A stretch of DNA of 64,000 nt. Origin: Unio delphinus (taxonomy: Eukaryota > Mollusca > Bivalvia > Unionida > Unionidae). Below are positions 1 to 11,174 of this stretch, piece by piece. Every line of letters begins with the position of its first letter. The stretch's first letter is position 1. Under the pieces are notes generated by a model that was not told where the DNA came from, did no database searches, and saw only the letters and a list, made by a program, of their open reading frames with translations. The position numbers and the translations under genes are program-made. Location: NCBI GenBank assembly GCA_029339505.1, contig JAQISU010000169.1:7308001-7372000 (forward strand), read 5' to 3'.

Positions 1-127
1 GGTGAATATGGGGAAACAACTCTGAACAAAATTACAAAAGACAATCAGCATTTTTTCTCATTGGATCATTGTTTGTGACCTTATTTACAAGTCTGAAATT
101 TCTATGTAAACTGGCAGTCAAATTTAC

Positions 128-262
128 CTCCTGACTGGAACTTGGAGCAGTAAGAACCAGCTTATCCAGCTCCCTGTTCATAGCTTTCTGGCAGTCATGC
201 CGGGTCCTCTCCTTAAAATCCTGATAACTTGGAGTCCGTCGGTGACCCTTCACAAAGGCCGT
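128..262 (-). CDS. Probable internal coding exon of an unrecognised host gene
   Basis: On the minus strand a pyrimidine-rich acceptor (TTCTCTTTCAG) precedes position 262 and a donor (GAG|GTAAAT) follows position 128. The 135 bases between are exactly 45 open codons, phase 0 at both ends. The peptide is basic and helical-looking (contains KGHRR, DFKERTRHD, MNRELDKL). It can be joined in phase with the candidate first exon at 3626-3715. I do not recognise the family. The rest of the gene would lie left of the window. The call rests on splice sites plus phase only; no homology could be checked. Confidence 0.6.
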
Positions 263-385
263 CTGAAAGAGAACACAGAAAAGTTAGTATCTCATATTTT
301 ATTGCATTTAATTCCCTAGGTAGCAACAGAAAGGTGTTCCACTATGTCAGCCATGGAGGTTATCGCTGCTCTCCCAGTACTTTCT

Positions 386-549
386 ATCAATTTACATCAT
401 ATGACAAATAAAACTACTAAAATTTTGTCTTTCTTTCAAGAAAATGGATCTGAATTACAAGGATTCCTTGTAAAAAGATATTACATTTGTCTGCAAAAAA
501 GTGAAAACCTCAAAACAATGTAAAATTCTGAATGCAAAGTCTTTACCAA
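386..549. repeat. Dispersed repeat, inverted copy of 26289-26456
   Basis: The run around 'ggattccttgtaaaaa' and 'tgcaaaaaagtgaaaac' reappears reverse-complemented at 26289-26456, with most bases conserved over about 160 bp. No terminal repeats or coding capacity are visible. It is probably a short transposon family or fragment. Confidence 0.75.
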
Positions 550-1875
550 GCTCACATTTTGTTTCGTAGTGTCTATGACAATACTACTTAACCCATTACT
601 TGGAATATCAGTCATCTTGCAGTAATTTCTGTCGGCCAATTTGTCCATATACTGGAAAAAATATTATGTTATGATACATAGAGTAAGAATAATCAACATT
701 CTGGCAACCTGTGACCCTGGAAAAACACATATTTTGCTTCTTGCTGTACATCATATATATATTGTGAAGGGCAAATATCTGGTGATATAACAAGAATACA
801 TTAGTTGAGACCAGAGAACCATTACTTTGATTTTTATGGAGATAGGCGCATATCAGTCACCATACTGCCATGTTCAGAATGTCCTCTCAAGGGGAGAATG
901 TTATTCTTAATTAAGCATTTGTTTAGACAGCAGCCTAACAGACTATAATGGACACGGTAAACTTTATTTTCATGATAAAGCTGTCAGAACTGAAAAATTG
1001 CAGAAACTCTATCAAACTACCAGGTCAAGCTGACCCTGATTTTGGCGCTCTGAGAAAGGCGGCAGAGAGTTTGACTCTGATTGGTTTTGCTAATTAAAGG
1101 GCAGGTTTCCCACACAAAATCTTCTAGGTTTTAATATTGCCACATCAAAAATTTAATCAAGTCTAAGCTTTTCTGCAAGAGAAACCAGAGTATTCTATGG
1201 GGGATTTGCAAGAAATTCCCTCATAAAAACTGTTGTCAAAAGGATACTGTTGTCAAAGGAAACCGACAAACTAATTTTGGCCATTAGAGGGAGGAATGTT
1301 GAAAGCAAAGGTAGTGTGACAATTCCATGTAGTTTGTTGATGCCATATATATTGCTTTGCTGAATTTATTTACTTGTATTTGCATTTTTTTTCTACATTA
1401 AAAAATTAGGTCCTAAGAATTTAATGTATTACATTACTTAATATGATTAGGAGAATCTGTGAGACTTAACCAAATTTAGAAGATTTCACGTAAAATTAAG
1501 AGTGTGTAATGACTGAAATGACGTAACTGATGTAATGTATCTCATTTATTCCCTGTGTAACTTTAGGCTGGCTCAGAACCATTAGGCCTCATGTGGTGTG
1601 TGTTAATGTGTGATGTTAATGCATGATAAATTAGCCATTTGACTAATTAGGGTCATTATAGGACATGTGGAGTTGATTGATAGCCTTAGCATCTGTTTAG
1701 CACCAATAGGAAGATCTGATAACAAGGAGGGGATAATGTAAAATCATCAATTTCATAAATAACAGGAAATTTAGGTTGAATCTATTTATATTTATTTAAA
1801 AGGGAGAAAATAGCACCCAAGACGTAGAATCCTGTGATGCAAACCTGTGGTGTATCAATTCTAAGACATATACTG

Positions 1876-2196
1876 CTTGTTTGTTTGACTATGGTTTTTA
1901 ACGTAGCTTTAACAGTTTTTCAGTCATATCACTATGATGTCTGCAGTGATGCAGTTTAGAGTGATGTCTAGCACTGGATCATCATGCTGCAGACTGTAGC
2001 ATGATGTCTCACCCAGTCACATTATTCTGACACCAGGCCAACCTGAGTCCTAACACTAACCTCTTAATGCTGAGCACCAAGCAAGGCAACTTAAGTACCA
2101 TTTTTTTAAGTCTTTGGTATGAATCGGCCGGGGATCGAACCCACAACATCCAACTTCTGTGGCGGATTTTCTGATGACTGGGCCACTGGAGCAGTA
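1876..2196 (-). mobile_element. tRNA-derived SINE, family 2
   Basis: Read on the minus strand it starts with a tRNA-like head: a degraded A box near 2190 and a clear B box (GGGTTCGATCCCC) near 2130. A conserved body follows, containing the complement of 'cagtcatatcactatgatgtctg'. It interrupts repeat copy A, whose sister copy B is continuous here. The flanks share CATATACTG (1867-1875 and about 2198-2206), a likely target duplication. Related copies lie at 10860, 13929 and 15330. Confidence 0.75.
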
Positions 2197-2517
2197 AGCA
2201 TATACTGAGAAGTATCCTAAGACAGACTGAGACAGTTATAGCATCCTGAGATCCAGGGGTCTGAACAGCTACAGCGGAAGTAGAGCAAACCGAGAAACAT
2301 TTTATGCAATCATACAAGATGTTGACTTCGACTGTTCAAATCTATTAGAAAACAGATCAGCTATTTTATTTAAATCCATTTGTGCTTTTATTTGTAATTC
2401 AGAGAAAATTTTGTTTCTACAAGCAGTATATTCCTGATGTACTGACTTCTCACAGTTGTTTTATGTAATTCATTTAATTGTTTACCTGTGCGGGGGCTGA
2501 TGTTGGTTTGTTCTATG

Positions 2518-2761
2518 TCTACCAAACAGAATAAAATTCCCAAACCAAATCAGGAATTATTTTTTAAAAGTTTCCAATACTCTGTAACTTTGCTCTGGAA
2601 TAGTATTCCAGTTGAGATTAAAAATGCCCACTCTATTTCCATCTTCTAAACCCAATATATCCGGTGGCTTCTGACATGCTGCTGAAATAAGTAACTTTTT
2701 TGTATGAGGGCTTCAAGGTAGATTAGTTCTTAGCTAATTGTGTTACACTCTTTAAATAAAG

Positions 2762-2819
<58 letters not shown>
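2518..2819 (+). mobile_element. 5'-truncated non-LTR retrotransposon 3' end with (ATT)n tail
   Basis: This stretch matches the last part of the non-LTR ORF and 3' UTR at 14580-14828 ('aaaattcccaaaccaaat', 'ttgctctggaatagtattcc', 'gcttcaaggtagattag') and ends in an (ATT)n run. The reading frame is broken. It sits inside repeat copy A at a point that is uninterrupted in copy B, so it inserted after the two copies separated. Confidence 0.85.
2762..2819. repeat. (ATT)n microsatellite
   Basis: Nearly perfect TTA/ATT repeats forming the tail of the non-LTR fragment. Confidence 0.97.
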
Positions 2820-2821
<2 letters not shown>

Positions 2822-2970
2822 CTGCTCAGATCTCTATCTATTTCACATACATGTTCACCACTTATATTTATATTTACTCGAACCGGGCAAGAACATCAAG
2901 GGTAATCAACCTCTAGATAACGAAAACCAAATTAAGCGGGACACCCAATCAGTAAAATCCCCATCCAATA

Positions 2971-3625
2971 TATATAAGAGCAAGATCACCAGCTATGATG
3001 ATGTGTCATTGGGCAAGGTGCTAAATTTTATCTGTCTTTACACCAAACTGCTGCGACATAAAACACCGAATCAAATGAAAACTACTTACTCATCTTCAAC
3101 ATATAGGCCCATTTATAACAGATTTGATGTGGTAAGCATTTTTAAAAATTTCTACTTGTCCATATTGCAAAATTGTTATGGATAATTTTATTCATCTATT
3201 TGAGTAACAATTCCCAGTCGATATTGCATTCATACTTGTCATAGTTGACAGACACAAAAAAATAAACGGATATTATCATTGATAAAATAAATAAATAAAA
3301 CTACTAAGACGACTGATTGGAAAGTAATCCTTGCTAAGAACTCAAAAATTTCACATATGAAACAAGATTTGAATGCACTCAAACTTTATAAGATTTTATA
3401 TTTAAAGGTAATAAAATAACACTTCCTAATTAATACTAAACACACTGGAGAAAATTGGTTTAAATTAGGAGGTAGACTCACTTCAAAAGTTAATAAATCA
3501 GAATTTCCAAATAATTTTTTTACAAAAAAGAATTCACTTTCATGTTAGTCCAATCAAATTTGACTACAAACAACAACCGAAAAAATAACTACATTTTGTA
3601 TGCTTTGACAAAAATTTAAACTCAC
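2971..3625. other. Unique AT-rich stretch, presumed intron
   Basis: Nothing supportable beyond a short AAAT-rich run near 3290. It lies in the presumed first intron of the minus-strand host gene. Confidence 0.5.
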
Positions 3626-3715
3626 CATATATTCCTCCTTAAGAGATTTGTAATTTTTGGATGGCTTCTTCTCCAAGTCTTCAACAGTTTTACTATAAGA
3701 ATCTAATGAACCCAT
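3626..3715 (-). CDS. Probable first coding exon of the same host gene
   Basis: On the minus strand an ATG at 3715 opens 30 codons that end at a strong donor, TATATG|GTGAGT. An in-frame TGA lies immediately before the ATG, which fits a true start. The peptide is hydrophilic and Lys/Glu-rich (VEDLEKKPSKNYKSLKEEYM). It ends in phase 0, matching the phase-0 start of the exon at 262. The predicted intron of about 3.4 kb contains repeat copies, including repeat A and a SINE. A small exon in between, or an upstream 5' UTR exon using the CAG just before the ATG, cannot be excluded. Function unknown. Confidence 0.5.
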
Positions 3716-4160
3716 TCAAATAACTTTCTGCCAGTAATTCAATACAAATGCACTTGTTCTGTTAACCCTTCTTGGTTCTTTTTCACACAAAATTGGACTT
3801 GAAAATTCTCAGGCATGGCTTATATTGGGTACAAAACTATGCCACACCTACCTACTAAATAAAAACGATGAATTACAAGCTGATGCATTACATTACTGCC
3901 TTTTGAGCACACCTTTCCCAAAACAAAACAAAAAAAACACTTCAACTTCAAGTAAACATGATATGAATTCATGATGTATATATCTATCTGATACTGTCAT
4001 GACGCTGATAAACACAGTGCATACCATATATGCATTTGTGAATGAGAATTGAGGCATGGACAAATATAAAAATATTTAACTGATAGTTATGTACTGCAAG
4101 CATCAAGTTTCGATTTATCAACTTTTTTTGTATGTTGTACTTAAAAGATTTTTTTTATTT

Positions 4161-4400
4161 TAGGGTTTAACACCATTTTTCAGCACACGATAGGCTATAC
4201 ATGGTGGCCAGTATTATTGGTGGAGGAAGAACCCGGGAAAACCCCCCAGAAAGAACCAATAACCCACGAGAAGCTACTGGCAAGTTTTCTTACATAACTA
4301 CATTAGCCGAATCTTAGACTCAAACCCACCCAGACAGAGATGAGACAGCAGTGATCTGTAACAGAAAGCGCATCAGACCACTCGGCCACTCAGGACCCCT
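4161..4400 (-). mobile_element. tRNA-derived SINE, family 1
   Basis: On the minus strand the head reads like a tRNA-Ser/Leu gene: A box 'gagtggccgagtggtctg' near 4395 and a B box near 4320. A body containing 'tcttcctccaccaataatac' and a 3' end 'gctgaaaaatggtgttaaaccc' follow. At least seven relatives lie in this window (13.6, 15.06, 25.8, 26.0, 26.5, 31.5 and 42.6 kb), so it is an abundant family in this genome. Confidence 0.85.
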
Positions 4401-4764
4401 TGCACTTACAATATGACCCCCTACTGGGAATGAATCAAATTTTTAGTAACACAGGTGGATTTATGAACAAGTACAATATAAATAAATTTTATATGCACAA
4501 TAAATTTCTCAATAGCTTTGAAAAAAAAAGTAATAAGTTTGAATATGCCATATAGCACTGACCTTAATTCTTGTGTGAATAAAAAAAATGGAATGAAGTG
4601 AATTCCCTAGGGGGGACTGCTTTATTTTGGGTTAAGCAGCATGCAGACACTTTTTGACAGAAACATGCCTACTGTCACTCTAAGCTCCCAACTAGAATAG
4701 CTGAATAAAGATGCTCCATGTGACAGATGGGACTGTTTTGATTGGCTAGTAAGTGATTTATTAA
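4401..4764. other. Intergenic, no feature seen
   Basis: AT-rich sequence with short T and A runs; neither strand offers a supportable gene. Confidence 0.4.
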
Positions 4765-4766
4765 TA

Positions 4767-5544
4767 CAGTCAGCTCCAGATATGTGCATATCGTATAACT
4801 GCATATTCCGCCTTATTGCATAGCTTTGTGCTGGTACTGCTTTGTTACCATCGTTTTCAATGGATATCGATGTCGGACAATTGCATATCGTCTATATGCA
4901 GATTTCGCATTATTGCATAAATTTTTCTGGTCCGAACATGCATTATTATGTGTTAAGTTGCTTTGGATAACTGCATTGATCAAAATTGTTCCTTTCAAAA
5001 TGAAAAGAAACCGATTCTGAACATTGGCGGTCAAGGATGATTTATGAGGTCTGTTAATATCAACATCACAGCTATTAGATCTCCGTTGGTCACCAGGAGG
5101 TGCTATAGTAGATAACCATAAATATTACCAAGATGGCTTTAGCTCTGATTCTCTGTTGATCACCAGGAAGCACGATAGTAGACAACCATAATAATTAATC
5201 AAGCATGGTCAACAGCTTTAACACTCTTTAGCTTTAACACACACTCGCATTGCCCTCGTTAAGAATCCGATCCAGTCTGGTCATTAAATTTGATAGATTA
5301 AGACTGGAGCGCTGACCACAAGTCTGCTCCTTGATCTACTGACAAAACTGACCTCCATACGATACCAGAGCAAATCGTGTCACATTTAAATGAACTAGGC
5401 TAAATTGGGGCTTTATTAAGGAGAAATAATAAGCATGCTGAACCAGATACATGCCATAATATGAACGCAGGTTTGGTGCATAAGCTGCCTAACTGCATAT
5501 CATAGCATCAGTCCCGAGGCCATGCATATAAGCAAAGTCGACTG
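4767..5544. mobile_element. Non-autonomous pogo/Tigger-like DNA transposon
   Basis: The ends are imperfect inverted repeats starting CAGTC (CAGTCAGCTCCAGATATG on the left, CAGTCGACTTTGCTTATATG on the complement of the right), each flanked by the dinucleotide TA. Sub-terminal sequences are also partly inverted ('gtataactgcatatt' and the complement of 'gcctaactgcatatcat'). This end structure and TA target site fit the Tc1/mariner-pogo group. The 778-bp interior has no transposase ORF, so it would depend on an element elsewhere. Confidence 0.7.
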
Positions 5545-5546
5545 TA

Positions 5547-6930
5547 CATCTCATGCATATTAATGGAGACTATTTGCAGGGATGGTAGTGAGTGGGTCAC
5601 CTATTGATGCATATAAACTATACTTAAGCATGCACTTAGGGTTCATTAGTAGAAAAAACAACACAAATACTGATGTGCTGTTGCAATATTCAATATCAGA
5701 CCAGAGTCTATGTAGTCTGCAGTTAGAGAGGTCTCATATACAGTTACTAGTTGTCATGTAAACATAGGGAGTTGTAAGATAAACACAAATTAAATAGCCT
5801 TTTGAAATGCCCGAGTAAGTTTAATATCTGTAACATTCATATCTATGAGTAGGTCAACTCTGCATCCAACTTTTTAGTCTCCAGTAGAAAGTATTGCAAT
5901 CAAACCATCTGTGCCTTAACATTAAATATCGTACTTGCTGAATTCTGAAGTAAAAATAAATTTACATAGATGTATTACAGTACCATCTTGAAGCATGTAG
6001 TAATAAACAACAGCAGTAAATACAGTGGGCTAATTACAAGGAGAGCACACTTGATCAATGCACCTCCCATCCAGTAAAATTTTCAATACCTGTAGACCCA
6101 CCAGCATGAATCATGTAATAAGGTGTGTGGGTACATTATGACAGTTGTCAATACACAGCTCATACCACCTTCTTGTCAAAATTTGGCATAATGAAACACA
6201 AGCCCAACATACATGAAGTTTAAAACACATCATCAAGACGTGTGTTTGAGATTAATCATTGATTTCAATATATTCATCGAAAACCAGGTTTTTTTTCTTC
6301 ATTTTTACAGTGGAATAAATTTATGATTACTCTGGCAGTTTTTTTTTTTACATCTTTACATACATGAACATTGAAATCTATTACAATGCTGATGCAATGA
6401 AATAGTTATGGATACATAGGTGTAAGCTATTTAGTCCAACTTGTGAACCCTCCTTGTGAAATAAGCCAAAGATAGAAAACAAGTCCATTCCCTATATTGA
6501 CACATTTTGTTGCTAAGGTTATCACCATCTTGAAACACATGGGGATACAAAATCTAAATACTGCTGTTAGGAATCAAACCCATTTCATCTGCATCCAGAT
6601 GCATATACCACAGGGCTAAAAGGTCAAAACCATCTACATTGGTATTAAATAATTTCTCTACCAGATATAATCTCTAACAATTTTTGAATCAATGCCAGAA
6701 GACCTCTTTCGGAATCAACCATTAGAAATAAACTACTATTGGCGAGACATTTATTTACACAGTAAATTTCGCAGAACTTCATTCAGTATGACAAAGCTTC
6801 TATCATAATTTTAAAAGTTAAATCCAGTTATTTTTTATATTGTATTTAAGGGAAATAAATTTCGAATTTTACAAAACTTATTGACTTCATCCCTTTCTGT
6901 TAATTAAAGACCATAGAGTCATAGCACACA
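5547..6930. other. Intergenic, no feature seen
   Basis: AT-rich, without ORFs, splice-flanked exons or strong repeats that I can support. A few T runs are present near 6280-6350. Confidence 0.4.
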
Positions 6931-6934
6931 CATT

Positions 6935-7442
6935 ATACAATACAGAAACATCACCACCAATAAAGTCTTACAGATGAAAAACACCCAACATTTAACAAAG
7001 AAACATTGATAAGGTCTTACTAATGAATAACACCCAACATATATCACAGAAATATCATGACCACTAAGGTCTTACAGTTAAATAACAACCAATATATAAC
7101 ACAAACATCAAAAGCAGTAAGGTCTTACTAATTGTTACGTGTTTAGGCTCGAATAAGCAGCAACACAGAAAGAAGTGAAAATAACAAGCTTGTAAAATTT
7201 AACAATCAATTTATTAAGTACAAATATTTTCAAAAGAAAATAAATAAACTTACGGTTTTAGAAAATCAAGTCCAAAAATAATCCAATATATAATTCACCA
7301 AAATAATCCACTAATGGAATTGCAAGAGTTCTGATAAATAAATGTCCTAATAGTTCCAGGTTCGAATCTTGATGATGTGTCAACAAAGAAACATCACAAC
7401 GACTAATATCTTACACAGGAATAATACACCCAACACGTAACA
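6935..7442. repeat. Degenerate minisatellite of about 65 bp, split by an insertion
   Basis: Units of the form 'aacacccaacatataacaaagaaacatca...ctaaggtcttac' recur about every 60-65 bp from 6935 to 7135, and one more unit lies at 7383-7442. The units are separated by 7137-7382, which begins TGTTACGTG like a retroelement LTR edge and is unrelated to the repeat. The separated unit suggests the array existed before the insertion. Confidence 0.65.
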
Positions 7443-7449
7443 AAAGACA

Positions 7450-10400
7450 TCATTAACACATTAACCCCTGGAGGTTTTTGCTGTTTTTGCATGAAATGGA
7501 GTAGGAAACACATTTTGGGGATTATTTCTGAATACATCCTAATACATTGATTTCCAAGCAATATTCCGTTAGACAAATGGCTAGTTGTGCTAAAGAAAAT
7601 ATTTTTCATTGGTTAGTTTGCTGGCACACGAGCAGAAGGTGAAAAAATGGACTTGTGGGGTTTGTTTTGTTTTTAATTTTTTGCTTAACGGACCCATAAT
7701 TTTTGTATGGATAAGACTCTTTATTCAAAAATGTCCACCTTATCCTACTTTTTGCACAGGTTCACCTGTCTGTGTGCGCTTCAGACCCATCTGCCGTAGA
7801 TCTGAGGCTATAAAGTCTAAAATCTGGACACAAATTCGGAATCTGACCATGGGCGATTTTTGGGTGAAAAAAAAACAGGTCCAAAAACTTCAGTTTTTCA
7901 ATCTGTACTTTGTAGTGCAACTAAAATGTCCAGATTATTTGCTATCATTGTAGAGCTACATCTGTCTACCTTTCTATGATACCACCCACTTTAGTGTATT
8001 ATGTATGACCTTGACGCTACAGACCATGGAAATAGGCTAATAAAAAATATATATAATCATTCTCCAATTGTTTAAAGAAGTGTATGTTCATTACTTCCAT
8101 TTATTCCATGGCAAGCTGGAAAGCAAGTCAACTATGAATGTGTCCATAGAACACTGATGCCCCTACCAATATGATGCAATTGAAGAAACCCTAGTTCAAT
8201 ATGCGATGGCAAAGTGTTCCAAGTCAATTAGGGGCCTTCTTTTAATCAATATCTAATAGAGTTAAAATTGTGTTGATAGAACATGGATACATTACCAAAA
8301 TACCTAAAACTGACCAAAATATTAACCTTAGATAAACCACCACATCACAACTGTAGATTTCAAACACACTTCACAATTAGTAAGATTGTTCAGGTAGAAT
8401 TATTTATGGTTTTCAATGAAACTGATGATGTTGTTAAATTGTTAAAAACATGCTGAGACTCAAGACCCTTATATTCTCTAACTTGCAGTATATTTTTAAT
8501 CACATTTACTATTCTGACATTACTATTGTTTGCATTTTTCAACCTTTGTAATGTATTACTTTTATGGTGACTTGCTTTGAGAATGGGAGGGGGGATCTTC
8601 AAACCTTCTCGACAGTTTGACAGTAATTCCAAATGTCACTGGAACTGCATAAATAAAACTTTCAAGCTACATCCAATTTTGTCTTTAAAGATAGTAAGGT
8701 AGGCTCTTCTAAAGATGTATTCCAACACCAATACATGTCTTACAAATGGCTACATTATACTGTATCATTTGAACATCCCAAAAATTCTTAAATTCTTGAT
8801 CCAATCTAACATAAGCCATTTTTCGGTGGTTTATTTCAGAGTTTTTATCCAAATACTTATCCATAGTTGTTCTTGGATGCTTGCTATACAATATGCCTCA
8901 AAGCTTAGAGTTCACTTCAAAATATGATATATCACACTTAGCATGTTCTATCATCTTTGTTCTCTTCACTCCTGCTTCTGGGGTTGTTAAATATCTCAAA
9001 GAACGATGTTTGTGATCAATGTTCTTTTAGACAGGGTGAGAAAAACCACAAGAATACTGCATGTCATGAACCATCTCACCTGAAGATGTATATGAAGTTG
9101 TAACATTTGACTTAATTGATTTAATATCCAGGTACCTTGGCAGAACATTTGACTAACTTTCTTGAGCTTGATAAACTTTGGCATATAAATCGTATGAACA
9201 AAGAAGCAGTTACAAATGTGACTATCTCTCTCGCACGCATACCGGTACAAAAGACATGACTACCAATCAATTTTACAAATTGGGTGGTTTTAACGTTGCA
9301 TTCACGATAAAGATGAAAATTACCCATTCTTCTTTTTCCTTTTCTTTTGTTTATCTTCCTTACATGTCTGCACCTTAATTTTCTGTAAGATGGTCCAAAA
9401 TGATGGTTGTCGCTGTAGGTCTGATTTTAATCTGATTGCACATTACTGATATCAACATGAAATATTATACATCAGATTCATAAACTAACCTGTTCTGTCA
9501 AAGGAGCTGCAACTGCATCATCCAGTAATCTTTTTCACTCCCACACATTCAACCAAAATAAATGTTGTGGGTTTCAGTCGTGATTTAACTCATTAACTTC
9601 AAAGCATCTAACTACCATTTCTTACAAGACTTAGTCAAATGGAAAATCTGATTAATACCAGTCCCCCCCCCCCCCCGTTCAAAATGAATTAAATTTAAAT
9701 ACTGTGATTCCAGCAGTGTCAACAAAACTGTTTAAACAATTAACAAATTATTGCACTTTTTATTCCTTTTTTTAAAAAATCTTTCTCACATGCACACGGT
9801 AATGGAAACTTCCTTGTAATGTTTTTGGAAGCATTAGAACGTCATCCTCAAAATGAGGCTGACTACAAATATGTATAAATTATGATTTTTTTTTATCATA
9901 GCTGTGTCATGAGGGATGATAATACGTAAGTGTAGACTCTTTTTGTCAATCTCAAAATTTACCCTATTAACTGATCAATTATTTATGTTGCCCACTTCTA
10001 CGGCTTGATTTTTTTTTCTCGAAATATCTTTTCTATTTGAAAATATTGCAGTCTAGCAGAATTACAGCAAAACACGTTTACCACAGAAATGGTAGATATT
10101 ATTAGTTTTCTTAACAGTAGCAAATGTTTTTTTTTCTTTTTTTAAACACCACATGAACTTTATTTACCCTGAATTACACAAGCTTAACCCTGAAAATTAC
10201 ATAAGCTTAAGCCTAAACACTACACATGTTTAAACCTTAACACTGACCAAGTTTTAACCTGGAATTAGATTTATTATACATACATCAATGCTTGCACCAA
10301 GTCCTAAGCCCCCAATACCTTCAGAGAAAATGTTAAAATGAAAAAACTGTACAGTAGTACATCAAATGTGGTTTTAACCCATGAAGCTTTTTAAAAAATG

Positions 10401-10560
10401 AAAAGAAATGAAACTGGTGATGCAAGAAAAAGATATTCAATAAGAGATATATGTTATGAAATATTTTGATTGGAAAAGATTAAATGAAAACTGATCATGG
10501 TCTGGCTTCTTAATATAATGCCTCAAAGGACAAGTTCCTGAATGGAAATAAAACATCTAC
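7450..10560. other. Intergenic region with simple repeats
   Basis: No gene with recognisable protein features or convincing splice sites. It contains a C14 run at 9662-9675 and a degenerate array of four roughly 29-bp units at 10165-10262 ('cctgaattacacaagcttaa' and variants). Open frames such as 7609-7953 have low-complexity, non-conserved-looking translations. Confidence 0.4.
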
Positions 10561-10569
10561 CTTTGCATC

Positions 10570-10705
10570 ATGCACCAGCATATCTGGGTCTGTGCTGTTT
10601 ATAGTAACCAATAAAAGTAACAACATAGACCCTAATCTGAAGGTGAATTATGCTATAGCAGATCAGGATCTTTGTTGTTTGACGTTTGACTTGCAAGCAA
10701 TTTGG
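10570..10705. repeat. Dispersed repeat family 3
   Basis: Shares 'agaccctaat', 'gcagatcaggatcttt' and 'tctgtgctgttta'-type blocks with segments at 21575-21770, 23890-24075 and 26995-27150. The blocks occur in both orientations. No ends or coding region defined. Confidence 0.6.
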
Positions 10706-10859
10706 TACATACAGCTGAGATTTGGATCCAGTTATAGGGTGAAACAAAATTCATGTCATATACAAATAGATCTATGATGCATGAATACAGTCCATGTTAC
10801 ATGTATCTTCCACAGAATATGACATGTACATATACATCAATTGTAGGGCTGTATGAATG

Positions 10860-11174
10860 TGTGTGTGTTTGATTTGGATTTTTAAAGTAGCTTTAACAAT
10901 TTTTCAGTCATATCACTATGATATCTGCATGTGACAGTTTATAGTGATGTTTAGTACTGGGGGCATCATGCTAATGACATGTAGCATATGTCCCACCTAG
11001 TCACATTATCCTGACACCAGTCCTAACTCTAAGCTCTTAACGCTGAATGCCACCCAAGTGAGGCAGACGTTAATAGCATGTTTTAAGTCATTGTTATGAC
11101 TTAGCCGGGGATTGAATCCATGACCTGCCACATCTGAGGTAGATGCTCTAACCATTAGGTCACCTGAGCAGTCT
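10860..11174 (-). mobile_element. tRNA-derived SINE, family 2
   Basis: Complement shows a tRNA-like head with A box 'aggtgacctaatggttag' near 11170 and B box 'ggattcaatcccc' near 11105, then the shared family-2 body ('cagtcatatcactatgat' complement near 10905). Longest and cleanest family-2 copy in the window. Confidence 0.8.

Larger units (their letters stand above)
757..2970 (+). repeat. Long dispersed repeat, copy A
   Basis: Collinear with copy B at 30387-32130 in the same orientation. Shared landmarks include 'gtttagacagcag', 'ctaccaggtcaagctgacc', 'caattccatgta', 'tcaacctctagataacg' and 'ccaatcag'. Copy A carries two later insertions absent from B: a minus-strand SINE at about 1876-2196 and a non-LTR fragment at 2518-2819. 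It also has about 120 bp at 1186-1306 that B lacks. Either two members of a non-autonomous transposon family or an old segmental duplication; no coding capacity is seen. Confidence 0.85.

Noticed and set aside
7609..7953. 114-codon open frame
   Set aside because: No recognisable motif, starts and ends within AT-rich sequence, and no splice context.
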